The notes: generated by a model not told the origin, from the letters alone. A stretch of 64,000 nucleotides of DNA from Hormiphora californensis (GCA_020137815.1 CM035352.1:8982416-9046415); one strand, 5' to 3'; shown: positions 23,061 to 36,100, numbered from the stretch's first letter. Numbers and translations are program-made.

Positions 23061-24040
23061 ATAATTATTATCGTTATTGTGTATTTATAAATCTCAAACT
23101 GTTATTCCTCCAGGAAACAAATCCTTTTACGGTGAACGGGGAAAGACAGCAACTGAAAAGGATGAAATATAGATTACCCTTATTATAGATGGCATAGCAA
23201 GTCTAATGCCATTAATATGACACTTCTATAAGGATGAGAATAACCGAACTCCCTGCACGGCAGTGGAGGGAGCAGCTGATTGAGGGGGTCGACCTGATAA
23301 ATTTGGTTGTCAATCCGAATAGTAACCCGGGGGCGGATGGTACTTGGAGAGGAATAGCATGTGGTCGAATGCGGAGGGGATTGACGATGGAGTTCGGGGG
23401 GGGGGGGGGGGGGGGGGTGGGTGGAGTTCGATGTCCTCACAATGCTCAACCTGGGGTCAACTGTTCCAAAGCGACATTCCTAGCACATCTACCCAATCCA
23501 ATGATTTATGCTGTATAATTTATTACATATTATGGACAGGGGTGATTGATGCTAAAATCGCCATGGAAATCGCAGAAGTACTTTCGGATAGTGGAACTCA
23601 TGGACAGAAAGGAAAGAGCGCAGAAAGGAGAGGGCGCAGGTAAATGGAACGGGGGAGGTACACATACTAGCGGCTCGGTTTTGTTTTGTCCGTAGTACTC
23701 GTGTACTTTATATATTAATAACCTTTATACAATCTTTATACTTATCTTTATACTTTTTTATTTTCCTCTATCTTCATTAACCCCATAGTGAATTGAATGA
23801 CTCCCCTGCCTGAGATGCAAAGTGGAAGAACATGACACTGCAAACTCTGACGTGAGTACTGGAAAGGGTTGGTGTTGGCTATGTGAGGCATGTTATGGTC
23901 TTGTTGAGGGTGGTATTGAGGGTGATATTGCGAAAAGGAAAGTACGCAGGAGCCTTGTACTATGCATTAAGATCTAGATGTATTTCACTCGCTTACATAC
24001 ACATGCATCTACCTTCTCACTAATCACTATCCCTTTTCAG
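23061..24040. other. Stretch without a supported gene
   Basis: A run of about 21 G interrupted once lies at 23396-23417. Open frames at 23183-23643 on both strands depend on that run and on low-complexity sequence. The 3' part includes a plausible intron end (CCCTTTTCAG at 24031-24040) leading into the Harbinger fragment. Confidence 0.35.
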
Positions 24041-24453
24041 GTATTTGTCGGCCCGACTTGAGTTTTATGTTTGCACATGTTGGGTCGCCTGGTAGCCGCG
24101 GAGATAAGGCAGTGTTCAACAAAACAGGACTAGCCCCCTATCTGGAGAAGAACCTGCCGTATGCCTGGCATATTGTAGGAGACTCCGCCTTTCCACTACG
24201 GGAGTGGTTACAGATCCCGTACGAACATTCCTTGACTCTTGAATCTGACAAGCGTCTTTTTAATCACAGACTGTCATGTACGAGAATTAATAAAAGATTA
24301 AGAAAGCATTATCTTTGCCGCACTGCACTGCAAAATACTCGAATATATTTTAATGAATGTGTGGATATCCCACTCCACAAGCAACAAGGTGGTTACCGTT
24401 GTGGCGAGGAAGAGCCAACCGAACATGTGAAAATAACAATGGAAGAACCTTAA
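24041..24453 (+). pseudogene. Harbinger (PIF/HARBI1-like) transposase fragment
   Basis: After an AG acceptor the frame reads ICRPDLSFMFAHVGSPGSRG, then DKAVFNKTGL, then IVGDSAFPLREWLQIPY and FNHRLSCTRI. The H-V-G-S-P-G-S-x-x-D block and the G-D-S-A-F-P-L block are hallmarks of the DDE domain of Harbinger transposases; the aspartates in CRPD and GDSAF are the first two catalytic acids. The following block, which should carry the third acid in an F-G-x-L-K context, is absent: the reading drifts into unrelated sequence and stops. It is therefore a truncated, probably inactive exon. Confidence 0.7.
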
Positions 24454-25408
24454 ACAATAGGAAACTAGACAATATTTTATTTGACACCTAGCAACTATAA
24501 AAACCGCTTCCCTTCATCTTGCTATATAACGAGCGGTCTGACATTGAGGAATTCGCTGCTGACATTCTTCGATGTCATCGATGATGAGTTTTTCGATGAA
24601 AATTGTACTGACATTCTAACCCAAAAGAACGAACAAAGAAATATAGGAATTAGGATAGTCATGTGATAAATGTTTATATCATAAATGCATCCAGACTAAT
24701 TAATCTAATTGAATCCAAGCTCACCCTCAAGACGAGTTCTTGGGAACAAAGGAAGGTTCATTGAGCTTCTTAGCAAATAATTAACTGATGAAATCGGTAA
24801 ACATTACATACAGTGCGAGAGGGATGCAGATGATTTGCCGATGATATCGTCGATAAGGCAGATTTGAGTGCGGTGTTCTCGGGGAAGATACTGATAAATT
24901 ATACATTGCTTTCTTTAGTCACATTCCCGAGTGTTTCCCTATCTCAGACCTGGGGGAACTCAGATTATATTAGATAGACATAAACATTATAATAGAGATT
25001 TCCGAGTGTTTCCCTATCTGGGGGAACTAAGATTATATAGAACTGCTATTTCTTCCTCCAGAGACCGTTAGACTTGTTCAGAGAAGATACAAAACAGAGG
25101 CTTCCACGTATCATATAGTGGAGGCTGCTCCTTTGCCAGAAATTCAATCGCAGATGTAAAAACAGCCTCAAGAGCATTTTCATATGTCGTATGTGATAGT
25201 TGGAGGGGATGAGCTTACGATTAACCAAACGAAGCTATACCAGCGACGACTCCGGCAGACAACGAAAAAGATTGAAACACAATACAGCCCTTTTCATTGT
25301 TTGATGAAAATTACTCAGGTTTATTTGGGGACCATTTCATAAAACATTTGGAACGTACGGACAAGAACTAACACAGACGAGGTTAGAAGAACTAAGTCAT
25401 ACTCCACG
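24454..25408. other. Stretch without a supported gene
   Basis: Contains a direct duplication of GAGTGTTTCCCTATCT with its flanks (about 24930 and 25003) and a duplicated short segment GATGAGTTTTTCGATGAAAATTG (split here by case of context: GATGAGTTT then TTCGATGAAAATTG) that recurs near 26160. No domain is recognisable in the short frames present. Confidence 0.35.
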
Positions 25409-25834
25409 ATGGCAATCTCCTTCAGGAGTGTGAACACAGAAGACAACACCAGAGGTCCTCCTAAATCCCCCAGGCCAACCAACACTGGAAGCAGCTTCCC
25501 ACAAGCACAGGGTGCACCGATCCAACCACACACAGGCAGAGTGGTGAAGAAGGAGAAGAAAGAGAAGAAAGAGGAGACGGAGGAGGGATTCGAGGGATTG
25601 TTGGAGGAGGACGTAGAGTAGGAAGAGGGGGCAGCGGTAGCGTGGGTCAAGGAACAATTCGCAAAGTTCGGGAGTTTGATTGTTATGTTTTTGATTTTAT
25701 GTGTTATTGGTATTCTTATGGTCTGCTGCCTCTCAGCCTGCTGCAAGGCGGGCTGCAGTTCCTGTTGGAGCTGCATCTGGTCAGCCTTCAACAACGTCGT
25801 GGATAGCTGTACAATTCATATAAATTTGCAATAG
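25409..25834 (+). pseudogene. Broken ORF ending in a transmembrane segment and Cys-rich tail, unrecognised
   Basis: One frame runs from MAISFRSVNTEDN through a Lys/Glu-rich segment, is broken by a TAG at 25619-25621, and continues in the same frame to a hydrophobic segment SLIVMFLILCVIGILMVC followed by a tail with repeated cysteines (CKAGCSSCWSCIW) and a stop at 25832-25834. A C-terminal membrane anchor with clustered cysteines occurs in some envelope-type and cellular membrane proteins. I cannot assign a family. The neighbourhood shares repeats with 15.1 kb and 26.4 kb, so it probably belongs to a mobile element. Confidence 0.35.
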
Positions 25835-26684
25835 TAAATATCGGTTTCTTTATTATTATGTTCTAACCGAGAGCGCACAGAAAGAGGGTCGAATAAAGCG
25901 GAAAACGGTGTCCATAAAACATTTGGAACGTATGGAGATAAACAAGAACTAACACAGACGAGATTAGAAGTACTCAGCATAGGCTCAAATATTGAGAGAG
26001 GATTGAACTATATTTTTATGGTTTCATTCTGTATTGTATTGTTTGGGCAGTTTCTAGTGTGTCACGGCTATTTTCATGCGGCTGCAAAAGGGCATGTAAA
26101 ATTAAAAAGAGAAATACTGATCGAACTTCAGAAGAAAATCGACTTTACATAAAAATCAATGATGAGTTGTTTGATGAAAATTGTACTGACATTCTAACCT
26201 TAGCTAACCCCACATTGTCCTGAGTGCGCGGTAGAGCTACCTCTATCTATGATGGAGGGGCACCTCACGGCCTTCCATAACGCACTGAAGGTCCCAGTTC
26301 TGGTTACCATGTTACACCGGGATAACCGCGGAATTGGCCTGGTGATTCTGGGGCGGGATCTTTATCTTTATCTTTATTTGTATCTTTATCGGAAATTATT
26401 ATGTTTTAACCGAGAGTACACGGAAAGAGGGTCGAGTAAAACGGTGTCCACAAAACATTTGGAACGTACGGAGATAAACAAGAACACAATCAAATGATTC
26501 AGCAAATGATTCAGACAAGGTTAGAAGAACGATATGGGGTAAAAAAGACCTAAGATTGTCTATCTTAAAAAATATCTTACATCAATTAACAATTATAAAA
26601 TCTAGAAATGAAGACATGGAAAGCCTGCAAGTGCGTTATTGGGAGTTGTACATCTGGCTGCATGAAGCGGATACAAGAAGAACA
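25835..26684. other. Repeat mosaic
   Basis: A module containing AAAACATTTGGAACGTA, then GGAGATAAACAAGAAC, occurs near 25338, 25915 and 26452, and its continuation (TCAAATATTGAGAGAGGATT onward) is shared with 15110. CTTTAT microsatellite units lie at 26360-26390. The module can be translated with a hydrophobic C-terminal stretch, but no copy is intact. Confidence 0.45.
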
Positions 26685-27905
26685 TGACGCTGTGAGGGTT
26701 CATGTACCTTGACGCTGTGAGGGTTCATGTACCTTGACGCTGTGAGGGTTCATGTACCTTGACGCTGTGAGGGTTCATGTACCTTGACGCTGTGAGGGTT
26801 CATGTACCTTGACGCTGTGAGGGTTCATGTACCTTGACGCTGTGAGGGTTCATGTACCTTGACGCTGTGAGGGTTCATGTACCTTGACGCTGTGAGGGTT
26901 CATGTACCTTGACGCTGTGAGGGTTCATGTACCTTGACGCTGTGAGGGTTCATGTACCTTGACGCTGTGAGTGTTCATGTACCTTGACGCTGTGAGGGTT
27001 CATGTACCTTGACGCTGTGAGGGTTCATGTACCTTGACGCTGTGAGGGTTCATGTACCTTGACGCTGTGAGGGTTCATGTACCTTGACGCTGTGAGGGTT
27101 CATGTACCTTGACGCTGTGAGGGTTCATGTACCTTGACGCTGTGAGGGTTCATGTACCTTGACGCTGTGAGGGTTCATGTACCTTGACGCTGTGAGGGTT
27201 CATGTACCTTGACGCTGTGAGTGTTCATGTACCTTGACGCTGTGAGGGTTCATGTACCTTGACGCTGTGAGTGTTCATGTACCTTGACGCTGTGAGGGTT
27301 CATGTACCTTGACGCTGTGAGGGTTCATGTACCTTGACGCTGTGAGTGTTCATGTACCTTGACGCTGTGAGGGTTCATGTACCTTGACGCTGTGAGGGTT
27401 CATGTACCTTGACGCTGTGAGGGTTCATGTACCTTGACGCTGTGAGGGTTCATGTACCTTGACGCTGTGAGGGTTCATGTACCTTGACGCTGTGAGGGTT
27501 CATGTACCTTGACGCTGTGAGGGTTCATGTACCTTGACGCTGTGAGTGTTCATGTACCTTGACGCTGTGAGGGTTCATGTACCTTGACGCTGTGAGTGTT
27601 CATGTACCTTGACGCTGTGAGGGTTCATGTACCTTGACGCTGTGAGGGTTCATGTACCTTGACGCTGTGAGGGTTCATGTACCTTGACGCTGTGAGGGTT
27701 CATGTACCTTGACGCTGTGAGGGTTCATGTACCTTGACGCTGTGAGTGTTCATGTACCTTGACGCTGTGAGGGTTCATGTACCTTGACGCTGTGAGGGTT
27801 CATGTACCTTGACGCTGTGAGGGTTCATGTACCTTGACGCTGTGAGGGTTCATGTACCTTGACGCTGTGAGGGTTCATGTACCTTGACGCTGTGAGGGTT
27901 CATGT
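26685..27905. repeat. 25-bp tandem repeat, about 49 copies
   Basis: The unit GACGCTGTGAGGGTTCATGT followed by ACCTT repeats without length change. The only frequent variant is a G-to-T change giving GAGTGTTC, seen in about eight scattered units. Homogeneity indicates recent expansion. No coding frame is supported. A poly-G run follows at 27932. Confidence 0.95.
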
Positions 27906-28249
27906 GACGTGATAAAGCTTTTCCTGCCGAGGGGGGGGGGGGTCGTCTTGTTGATATTGTTAACAATGGTAACCATTAATATGAAGACTCCCCCTCCCCC
28001 GTACCATATCATTAAATGAATTCAATCAACATCAATATGAATTCAATTTAATTTCATACCAGAAAATATTTATTTTACTAAAATTATAAAATAGGCAGTG
28101 GTTCTGAACAAATGACGGAAAATGCACAAAGAAGGGAGCAACACAGATTGACACACAGTGAGTAATCACAGCAATATAAAGGGAAGGGCGGTAAAACGGC
28201 GGCAAAACGGTAATGAAAGAAATGAGATGTGTGCCCCCCCCCCTCTCTC

Positions 28250-28294
<45 letters not shown>

Positions 28295-29103
28295 CTCCAT
28301 CTCATATTTCATCGAATTATCTTACTAGACTAATTAGATTTTAGAATTAACAGTCACCTGATACCTCTATATTTCAACACAGCGGTGTCGTGGCGGTCTT
28401 GAAGTCGTTACACTCATCGTTCTACCGACTGAATGTGTGAAGAGGAATAAATAATAAATAATAAGGCACTCGTCTTAAAACATGTGACAAAAGAAACCAA
28501 ACAACCACACAGAATAGGAATAGAATTTTTTTTTTAAGAATAGGAATAGAACAAGTTTGAACGTGCCCGCAGACACTAAACGCGCGCCGCGCTAGACCGC
28601 TAACCAATGTGTCTCGGCGCGTTACGACTATGTGGTCGAATAACATAGCCCCTAAAATGTGGCAAAAATTGTTGTCACAAATATATCATTAGTTATATCA
28701 TTATTTATTAGGATTTCAGAACTAGCTATTTCATCGAATTATCTTACTAGACTAATTAGATTTTAGAATTAACAGTCACCTGATACCTATATATTTCAAC
28801 ACAGCGGCGTCGTGGCGGTCTTGAAGTCGTTACACTCATCGTTCTACCGACTGAATGTGTGAAGAGGAATAAATAATAAGGCACTCGTCTTGAAACATGT
28901 GACAAAAGAAACCAAACCACCGCACAGAATAGCACAAGTTTGAACGTGCCCGCAGACACCAAACGCGCGCCGCGCTAGACCGCTAACCAATGTGTCTTGG
29001 CGCGTTACGACTATGCGGTCGAATAACATAGCCCCTAAAATGTGGCACAAATCGTTGTCACAAATATATATCATTATTTATTCGGATTTCAGAACTAGCT
29101 ATG
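27906..29103. repeat. CT microsatellite and 422-bp direct duplication
   Basis: A CT tract lies at 28239-28292. A segment starting ATCGAATTATCTTACTAGAC at 28311 is repeated at 28733 (offset 422 bp) and extends to about 29095 with small indels. Both copies contain GCGCGCCGCGCTAGACCGCT and CACCTGATACCT. No gene is supported; frames on the minus strand recur in both copies but have no domain. Confidence 0.7.
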
Positions 29104-29738
29104 TCAATTAACACGAACCTGAACTATGTCATTAAAGATGGTGTGTGCTGATTTTTCAATATCCGATGTTGCCAAAGCAGAGGGGAAGGTTTTCGACTGG
29201 CGATCATTTGACACTGTTACAACTGATACCTCGTCTGAACACTGAACCTAGGGGCAGAACAAAATTAGGGTAAAGAGATTTACCAAATGGTAGTATGTAT
29301 TTGTTAATACTAAGGGAGTACAACAATTAGTGTAACTACCAAGGTAATGAACTATGTAGTTTAAAACAACCAACTGTGTTGGACACCTACCTCAAAAGAG
29401 GACGTATTGTCAGCATCAGGTATAACACTAATATTCCCCATTCCATCCTCTTTAACTACCACTCCCTCTGCTAGATGAAGATATAACAGGGCCCGTATTG
29501 CCTCACATTCTGTACAGTTAGGTATCTTTACCACCCATCTGTCATATTGCTGTATCGAACTGGTCCTGTATCTAGTTACCATGGCAACCATGGCAACTCC
29601 TATCACTCCTGTTACCATGGTAACCATAGTACGCCACCAGTGATCCTTTTTGTGGCCAGATATGTTGGAGGTGGGTCGATGGAAGATACGCTGATTTGGT
29701 TTCACAGATCTCATTGCCACAATAACTCGTCTAAACAT
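29104..29738 (-). CDS. Small single-pass membrane protein, two exons, unrecognised
   Basis: Exon 1 is 29738-29391 and exon 2 is 29247-29104, with GTAGGT donor and CCTAG acceptor and matching phase, giving 163 residues. The N-terminus is basic (MFRRVIVAMRSVKPNQR), a probable membrane segment TMVTMVTGVIGVAMVAMV follows at about residues 37-54, then a soluble part with IPNCTECEAIRALLYLHLAE, GMGNISVIPD and a Ser/Val-rich end. The basic start could be a mitochondrial targeting signal. The bases encoding the membrane segment are overlapping copies of the palindrome GTTACCATGGTAAC. I recognise no family. It lies about 380 bp downstream of SLC35F6 on the same strand. Confidence 0.5.
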
Positions 29739-30116
29739 TGCCCTATTAAAAAGGTGGTTTGGAGAGAGAGGGTCGGGGAATAGGGGCTGGTTAGTTGTTG
29801 GGGGGGGGGGGGGGGGGGGTTACCATGGTAACTATCATTAATAGAGCCGAGCTGATTGTTTAGAAAATAATATACGCAAAACAAAATACAAAATCAATAA
29901 CACACTTTACATACCAGATACTACCCAAATACGTTCTTGGAATGTCCTTTTATTTCCAAAATTACCTCTAGACTGACAAACGTGTAAACACACCAAAAAG
30001 TTCCAGCTTCCACTCTCCAACACTCTATGGCCTCCAAATTACCCGGGTATAACCCAATATACTAACTCTCAGTATTTATCCAAATTTAATTAACATCCCA
30101 GTCCTAGCATACCTAT

Positions 30117-33100
30117 TTAACCGAACCTCAGACTACCGTCTAGTAAGGGTTGACTCCCCTCAAAATCAGCAGATATCTCGGTGTATCCTGACCCAGGTGG
30201 AGGACGGGGCGAGGCAATACACTCTATGTAGATAATCTCGTTGTATAGTAGGGTTCCGAGAAGGAGCATCGCAAATCCACCCAGCTGGAGGAATCCGTAC
30301 CTGGCATGGGGGGGGGAGTTACCATGGTTACTGGGGGATTTACCATGGATACTGGGCCGGGGGAGTTACCATGGATACTAGATGGGGGAGGGGTAGAGGA
30401 ATCCGTACCTGGCATGGGGGGGGGTGTACCAAGGTTACAGTTACCATGGCTACTAGATGGGGGGGGGGGGGGGTACCATGGTAACTAGATGAGGGGCTAG
30501 AGGGGTAGAATCGGAGTATATATGGTAGGGATCTATTTATAAAAGAAAATGGAAAGGGTAAGTGGAGATTGTTTTTTGTCGACTTCACGTCTCCCTTAAT
30601 CGTCTAATAAACACAATATGTTTCACATGGTTACCATGGTTACCATGTTTCACTCACGTCATGTCGAAGTTCTCTCCATAGTCTGTGGTTATGGCGTAGT
30701 GGATAAAGAGGTCAATTATCCAGACAAGGATAGTCCTACATGCATCAATCAGCGTCCGGTGAACCGCGGTAAGAGACTGAGGAGAGAAATAATGGTACAA
30801 ATTAAAACAGGTTTCGCAACACAAGTTTCCTGCAAAACACCCTTCTCACAGTAACAAGTAACAAGTGTCTGGCTATCTGATCTACATATATATGTATTGT
30901 GCACACGAGGGGTGATCAACTATCAAGGCACGTTTTCATTGACTGGTTGGTACCAGAAACTTAAATAACAAAAAGAAAATTACCTTGGTAACAAATAACC
31001 ATGGTAACAACTACTGAGTTTTACCTTGGTAACTAATAACCATGGTAACAACTACTGAGTTTTACCTTGGTAACTAATAACCATGGTAACAACTACTGAG
31101 AATTACCTTGGTAACCGTGGTAACAACTACTGAGTTTTACCTTGGTAACCATGGTAACAACTACTGAGTTTTACCTTGGTAACTAATAACCATGGTAACA
31201 ACTACTGAGTTTTACCTTGGTAACCATGGTAACAACTACTGAGTTTTACCTTGGTAACCGTGGTAACAACTACTGAGTTTTACCTTGGTAACCATGGTAA
31301 CAACTACTGAGTTTTACCTTGGTAACCATGGTAACAACTACTGAGTTTTACCTTGGTAACTATGATAACTATGGTAACAACTACTGAGAATTACCTTGGT
31401 AACTATGGTAACAACTACTGAGTTTTACCTTGGTTACTATGATAACAACTACTGAGTTTTACCTTGGTAACTGAGAGTCCAAAGAAATTGTAAAATGCAA
31501 TGCTAAGTAGATATAGCGCTCCAAATAGTAAGATAGGCCATCTGTTGTACATCTGAGGAAAGAGGGGGTGGTGATTACATATGATATGTCACCAAGATAA
31601 GTAGTAATGTAATAACAAAGGATTGAGAACTGGGGGACGAGAGAAATATTAATCAATTATCTAATTATCTAACTAATTACCTGTGCGACTGCATCAATTA
31701 AGAGGGATATCAATTAACTAATTAGTAATTATCTAACTAATTACCTGTGCGACTGCATCAATTGAGTCATCATGCATTGAGCTAAAGTGTCCGGTCGCAG
31801 GCATGAAGTAACAGATGGGTAGGACTAGTAGTGACATGAAAATAACACCAAAACATCCCTCCATACCCACCACCTGAAATAGTGTTTAGTAATTAGTATA
31901 ATTAATATTAGTAATTAGTAAACAAATGAGAGGGGGATTAAACAACCCATCATTCCCCTCCCCGGCTCCCCACCGCCTGTGTGGCACAGTAATAATTTTT
32001 TTGGAAAGCCGGGTTGACCGGTTCAACTTTATATACGAAATAAATCAGGTTACACAATCACTATATACACATTAAGTTGGTCATTAGGACTATAAAAGTA
32101 ATAAGTTAGATTATAAGGTTAAAATCATTGTCATAAGAATTAAATCGGGTAAAACAGTTTCCTCTGTACCCCCTTATTGATATCAGTATAGTCTTCAGCA
32201 GACAAAATGAAAGGCGGAGCCGGATATAGCGGATGGAGTCGCTGTAGGTGTGGCCTGTTTTGTTGGATAGAAGGGTGGCAGCCCGTTTGTAAAAAACTTC
32301 CGCCTTAGGACCCATCAGGCCTGTAGTAGAGAACACAAGCGGCATGAAAGTCGCCTTTTCTACCTGTATTACACGGTCGTTATAGTTCCGGATCTTCTCC
32401 TGTTCGTGTCTCCGAAAAGTGTCATCCACGGACTGGCGGTTGTTAGTGGGTGCCAAAGAGTTGAAAACCCTTATATCCGTGTAAACCTTGTCAAGCGGGC
32501 TCCACACACCTCTGGCCGAGACGTCAAGTCGGGCACTGTTCTCAGTGATTGTTGAACGATAGTTGAACGTCTCGCCGGAGATGGGAAGGAGCTGAGGCTC
32601 GACTTCGACATCCTTACACCCAGCCTCGAGTAGAATATTAGCAGTCAGGTCCCTGATGTTATTGTGGCGCATATACACGTACCCGCCAAGAGCGCATGAT
32701 AAGCAATGTTCAAGGGTATTGACCTTTCCACAGGCACAGGACAGGGGAATGTTTTGGAACGGCAGATTGTATCTGAGAAGAAGGGCGTCATGAAACTGCT
32801 GTTTGTTTAGTACAAAACCGTGTTCCTTTAGAGGGAGGGCGGTTAGCCAACTAGAAGCGCCCCGGGAAGAAATTTCATCAAAAAGTCGTCTCTCGTTTTC
32901 AGGTATATTACCGCAGGCACTTTCCTTTTCGGTAGATTGGATCTTACGCTTTTTCTTGACAACGTCGGACTTGGCCTCCTTGGAGTCGGAGATAAATCTG
33001 CCGGCTCGTTCGTCATCAATAGACAAGCGCTGTTCAAGTATCAGTTCCTTCAGAGGAGCAGTGGCCTGGGTAGAGTTGGAGAACTCAGCATCAGCTTGAG

Positions 33101-36100
33101 ATGGGGTAATGTGGATGCCAAGGCCTCCGTCCCTCGAGGGAAGAGCAAACACGGACCGTAGATGTTGTGGTAAATTGGGACCAAGTAATGCTGGGATAAA
33201 GGAGTTCGATATAGCCTCCTCAAGGGGGTCAAAAAGATTGCCAATGTCCGATGTTGTACGCATAAGAAACAACCATTTTTTCGATAAACCCATTGAGTAA
33301 CCACTATATGCACATTGGGGTTCAGAGAGGGCGATGGCAGACAACAACTCCACCTGTCTACACCATTCGTCAACCTTCCCAGACACGAAAGTTGCCTTGA
33401 AATCAGCTGTCCCAATGGGGGACCCAAGATATCTAACACCATCAACCGTGACCACAACTCCTGTTCCATCAAATACTTCCTGTGCTCGACTGAGATGTTG
33501 TGGTTTCACCAGAAGCACTGATTTGGCCCCATTAGGATAGTATCCGTAACCAGGGCCACGTTCGCAGAGTTTATCCCACCAACGTTTGAGGTTAACCAAG
33601 CTTCCAGCACTGGCACCATCGTCTGCATAAAACATTTGGAACTCCACAATTGATGATAAATCGTTCATAAGGGGGTACAGCGAGATAGAATAAAACGGGG
33701 CCGCTGCATTGTCGCCTTGAGTAGTACCCTCCCTCGACATAATAAATTTGCCATTGTATAAAAAGAGTTTGGATGGTAAACGGTATATATTGATTAAAAA
33801 AATAGAAAAAACGGGGCATAAAAATCTCACATTTACTAAGGCAGTTTTTCGATTTAAAATGTTGAACGCATTTGAGGCATCAGCACACAATATCCCTTCA
33901 CACTCATCATTCTCCCAATAACTGTTCATGGCATGAATCGCCGCTTCACATCCACCTTCCTGACCAGCTGCCAGTTGAAGGGGCCCTGCAGCATTGATAA
34001 TGTCTGATTTCAGGAATTGAGTCACTGTTCGCCCTACTATCCTTCTGAGAATTTCACCTACCCCTATGGGTCGAACTCCAGGGTTTTTATTCAGTCCAAT
34101 TAACCTACAGGAAACTAAACTGGAGATAGTGGATGGGTCAATGAGCTCCGTACACAGTCGGCGGGTTACACGAGCCAGCGTGTTGCTGAGATTGTCACCT
34201 TCACGGGCAAAAGCTCGAGAACACAGCATTCTACTCCACAGGTCATCTGTCATGCCACTGGGGCCACATCCTCCACGAGTAGACTTTGCTGCCTTTTTGA
34301 TGTCACTCCCGCCAATTGCATCAAAGATAACATGTTCAAAAGCAGGTGCAGGTCCTGAAGATAATAGGTGTGTACGATTCAAGGGCCCATCAGGAGGGTG
34401 TTTTGATTCGAGAGCAGCGATTAGTTCAGGAGTAACCTCCAGGGGCTCTGACTGGGCCTTGCCGACGAGTCTCATTGCACTACCCACACGTCCATTAAAC
34501 ATCAACCTAGAAAAACCTCGACTAATACTCTCTTTGCTGGGACCACTTTTACGGAGACGCTTCTGAATCTCTCTCGCTTCTGATAACAGTTCTGAAAATG
34601 ATCCTTTCTTCCAAAGGTCAAGTCTCCGGGTTAGAGCAACTTTGTTTTCCTTGGCAGTTGATCTCTTTCCTGGATTTTGGAGCAGAAGTGCCCCGATGGT
34701 ATGAATAGCAAGAATTGCTACCTGCTCCAGGTCTGATTTGTTGACCCAGGCGTTGGCGAGACGATCTATTTCAGAAACAAGGGCCCGCCCCGATGTGCCT
34801 TTAGGGAGCTTAAACATGTTTGGCCGCCAGCCAACGATGTCGGAGTAGGCCTTGAGAAGCTCGACCTCTATTTCTTGTCCCTTTAGAGCTCCCCAGGAGG
34901 CGGTGAGGGGTTGTGCCTGTTGGAAATCAGGAATAAGACAACAGTTGTGGCAGAACCATTTGGCGTCAGATAATTGAAGATTAGAGAATTGTTCGTCAGA
35001 TAGACTGGCACATGTTGGGTGGTACCAGGACTGACAATTGTCACACAGAATTGATTGCCAAGAGGGCGTAAATTGAACGAAACCTGTGGAACATGTAGGG
35101 CAGTTCGTGACAGTATCGTCTGTGGACTTCGTCTCGTCGTGGCTGTGCCGTTCGTTTCTCTTCTTCTTGCCATTATCTGCAACGACCATTGAGGCAGCCA
35201 CAAGGACCACCTCAAATTCCGACAAATTTTGAGTAATAACAACAAAATGAGACGATATATTTAAAACAAAGGGGTAATGGAGAAAGTGTAGAGAGAGAGA
35301 GAGAGAACTGATAAGTAAAAGAACTGGTGGGCCATGATAGGTACACCGTAACGGGGTACCTATCATCACTTTCTCATTTATAGGGTTTCCCTCTCTCACA
35401 CAAACACTTTTTCCCACCTCTTCCCAAGACAGTGTGACGGTCCCACACTTCATGTAGAGAGATGGAGGAAAACACAGAGAGAAACCATATGTTTCTCTCT
35501 CTCTCTCTCTCTGTCCATCTTTATCTCTTCAGTCTCCCTCAACCTCCCCCTCTAGACACACTACACTGTAAAAACAGGATTCCACCCTTGATCTGTGAGA
35601 GCCTCATCAATACATCCCTCACACAGCCCCCAAGAAAGAAAGAGAGAGAGAGGGACAGAGAAAACATCTCCATAATATCGGGTGGATAATAATATTAGCT
35701 AGTTGGGTCAGTACCAATTATGCTAATTACCTGAACAGGCGGTACGTTATGTTTCTTGATAAATATCTCCTCGATCACCATTTGACTAGCACTAACTAGT
35801 TGAGCAAGGAGAATACTGTGCTGTGATTGGCTAATGGAGGTCACGTGACACCAATACTGTGCTGTGATTGGCTAATGGAGGTCACGTGACACCAATACTG
35901 TGCTGTGATTGGCTAATGTTACCTGAACAGGCGGTACATTATGTTTCTTAATAAATATCTCCTCGATCACCATCTGGCTAGCACTAACTAGCTGAGCAAG
36001 GAGAATCAGGATGATGCCTAATAGCATCTCAGCGTGTGTAACACCACTGTCTTGTGTAGCGCTACTACCTGAAACAGAGCTGTTATTGGCTGGAGATAAT

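Noticed and set aside
32803-34566. Plus-strand ORFs within the retrotransposon
   Set aside because: They are antisense to a frame with intact RT and endonuclease motifs.
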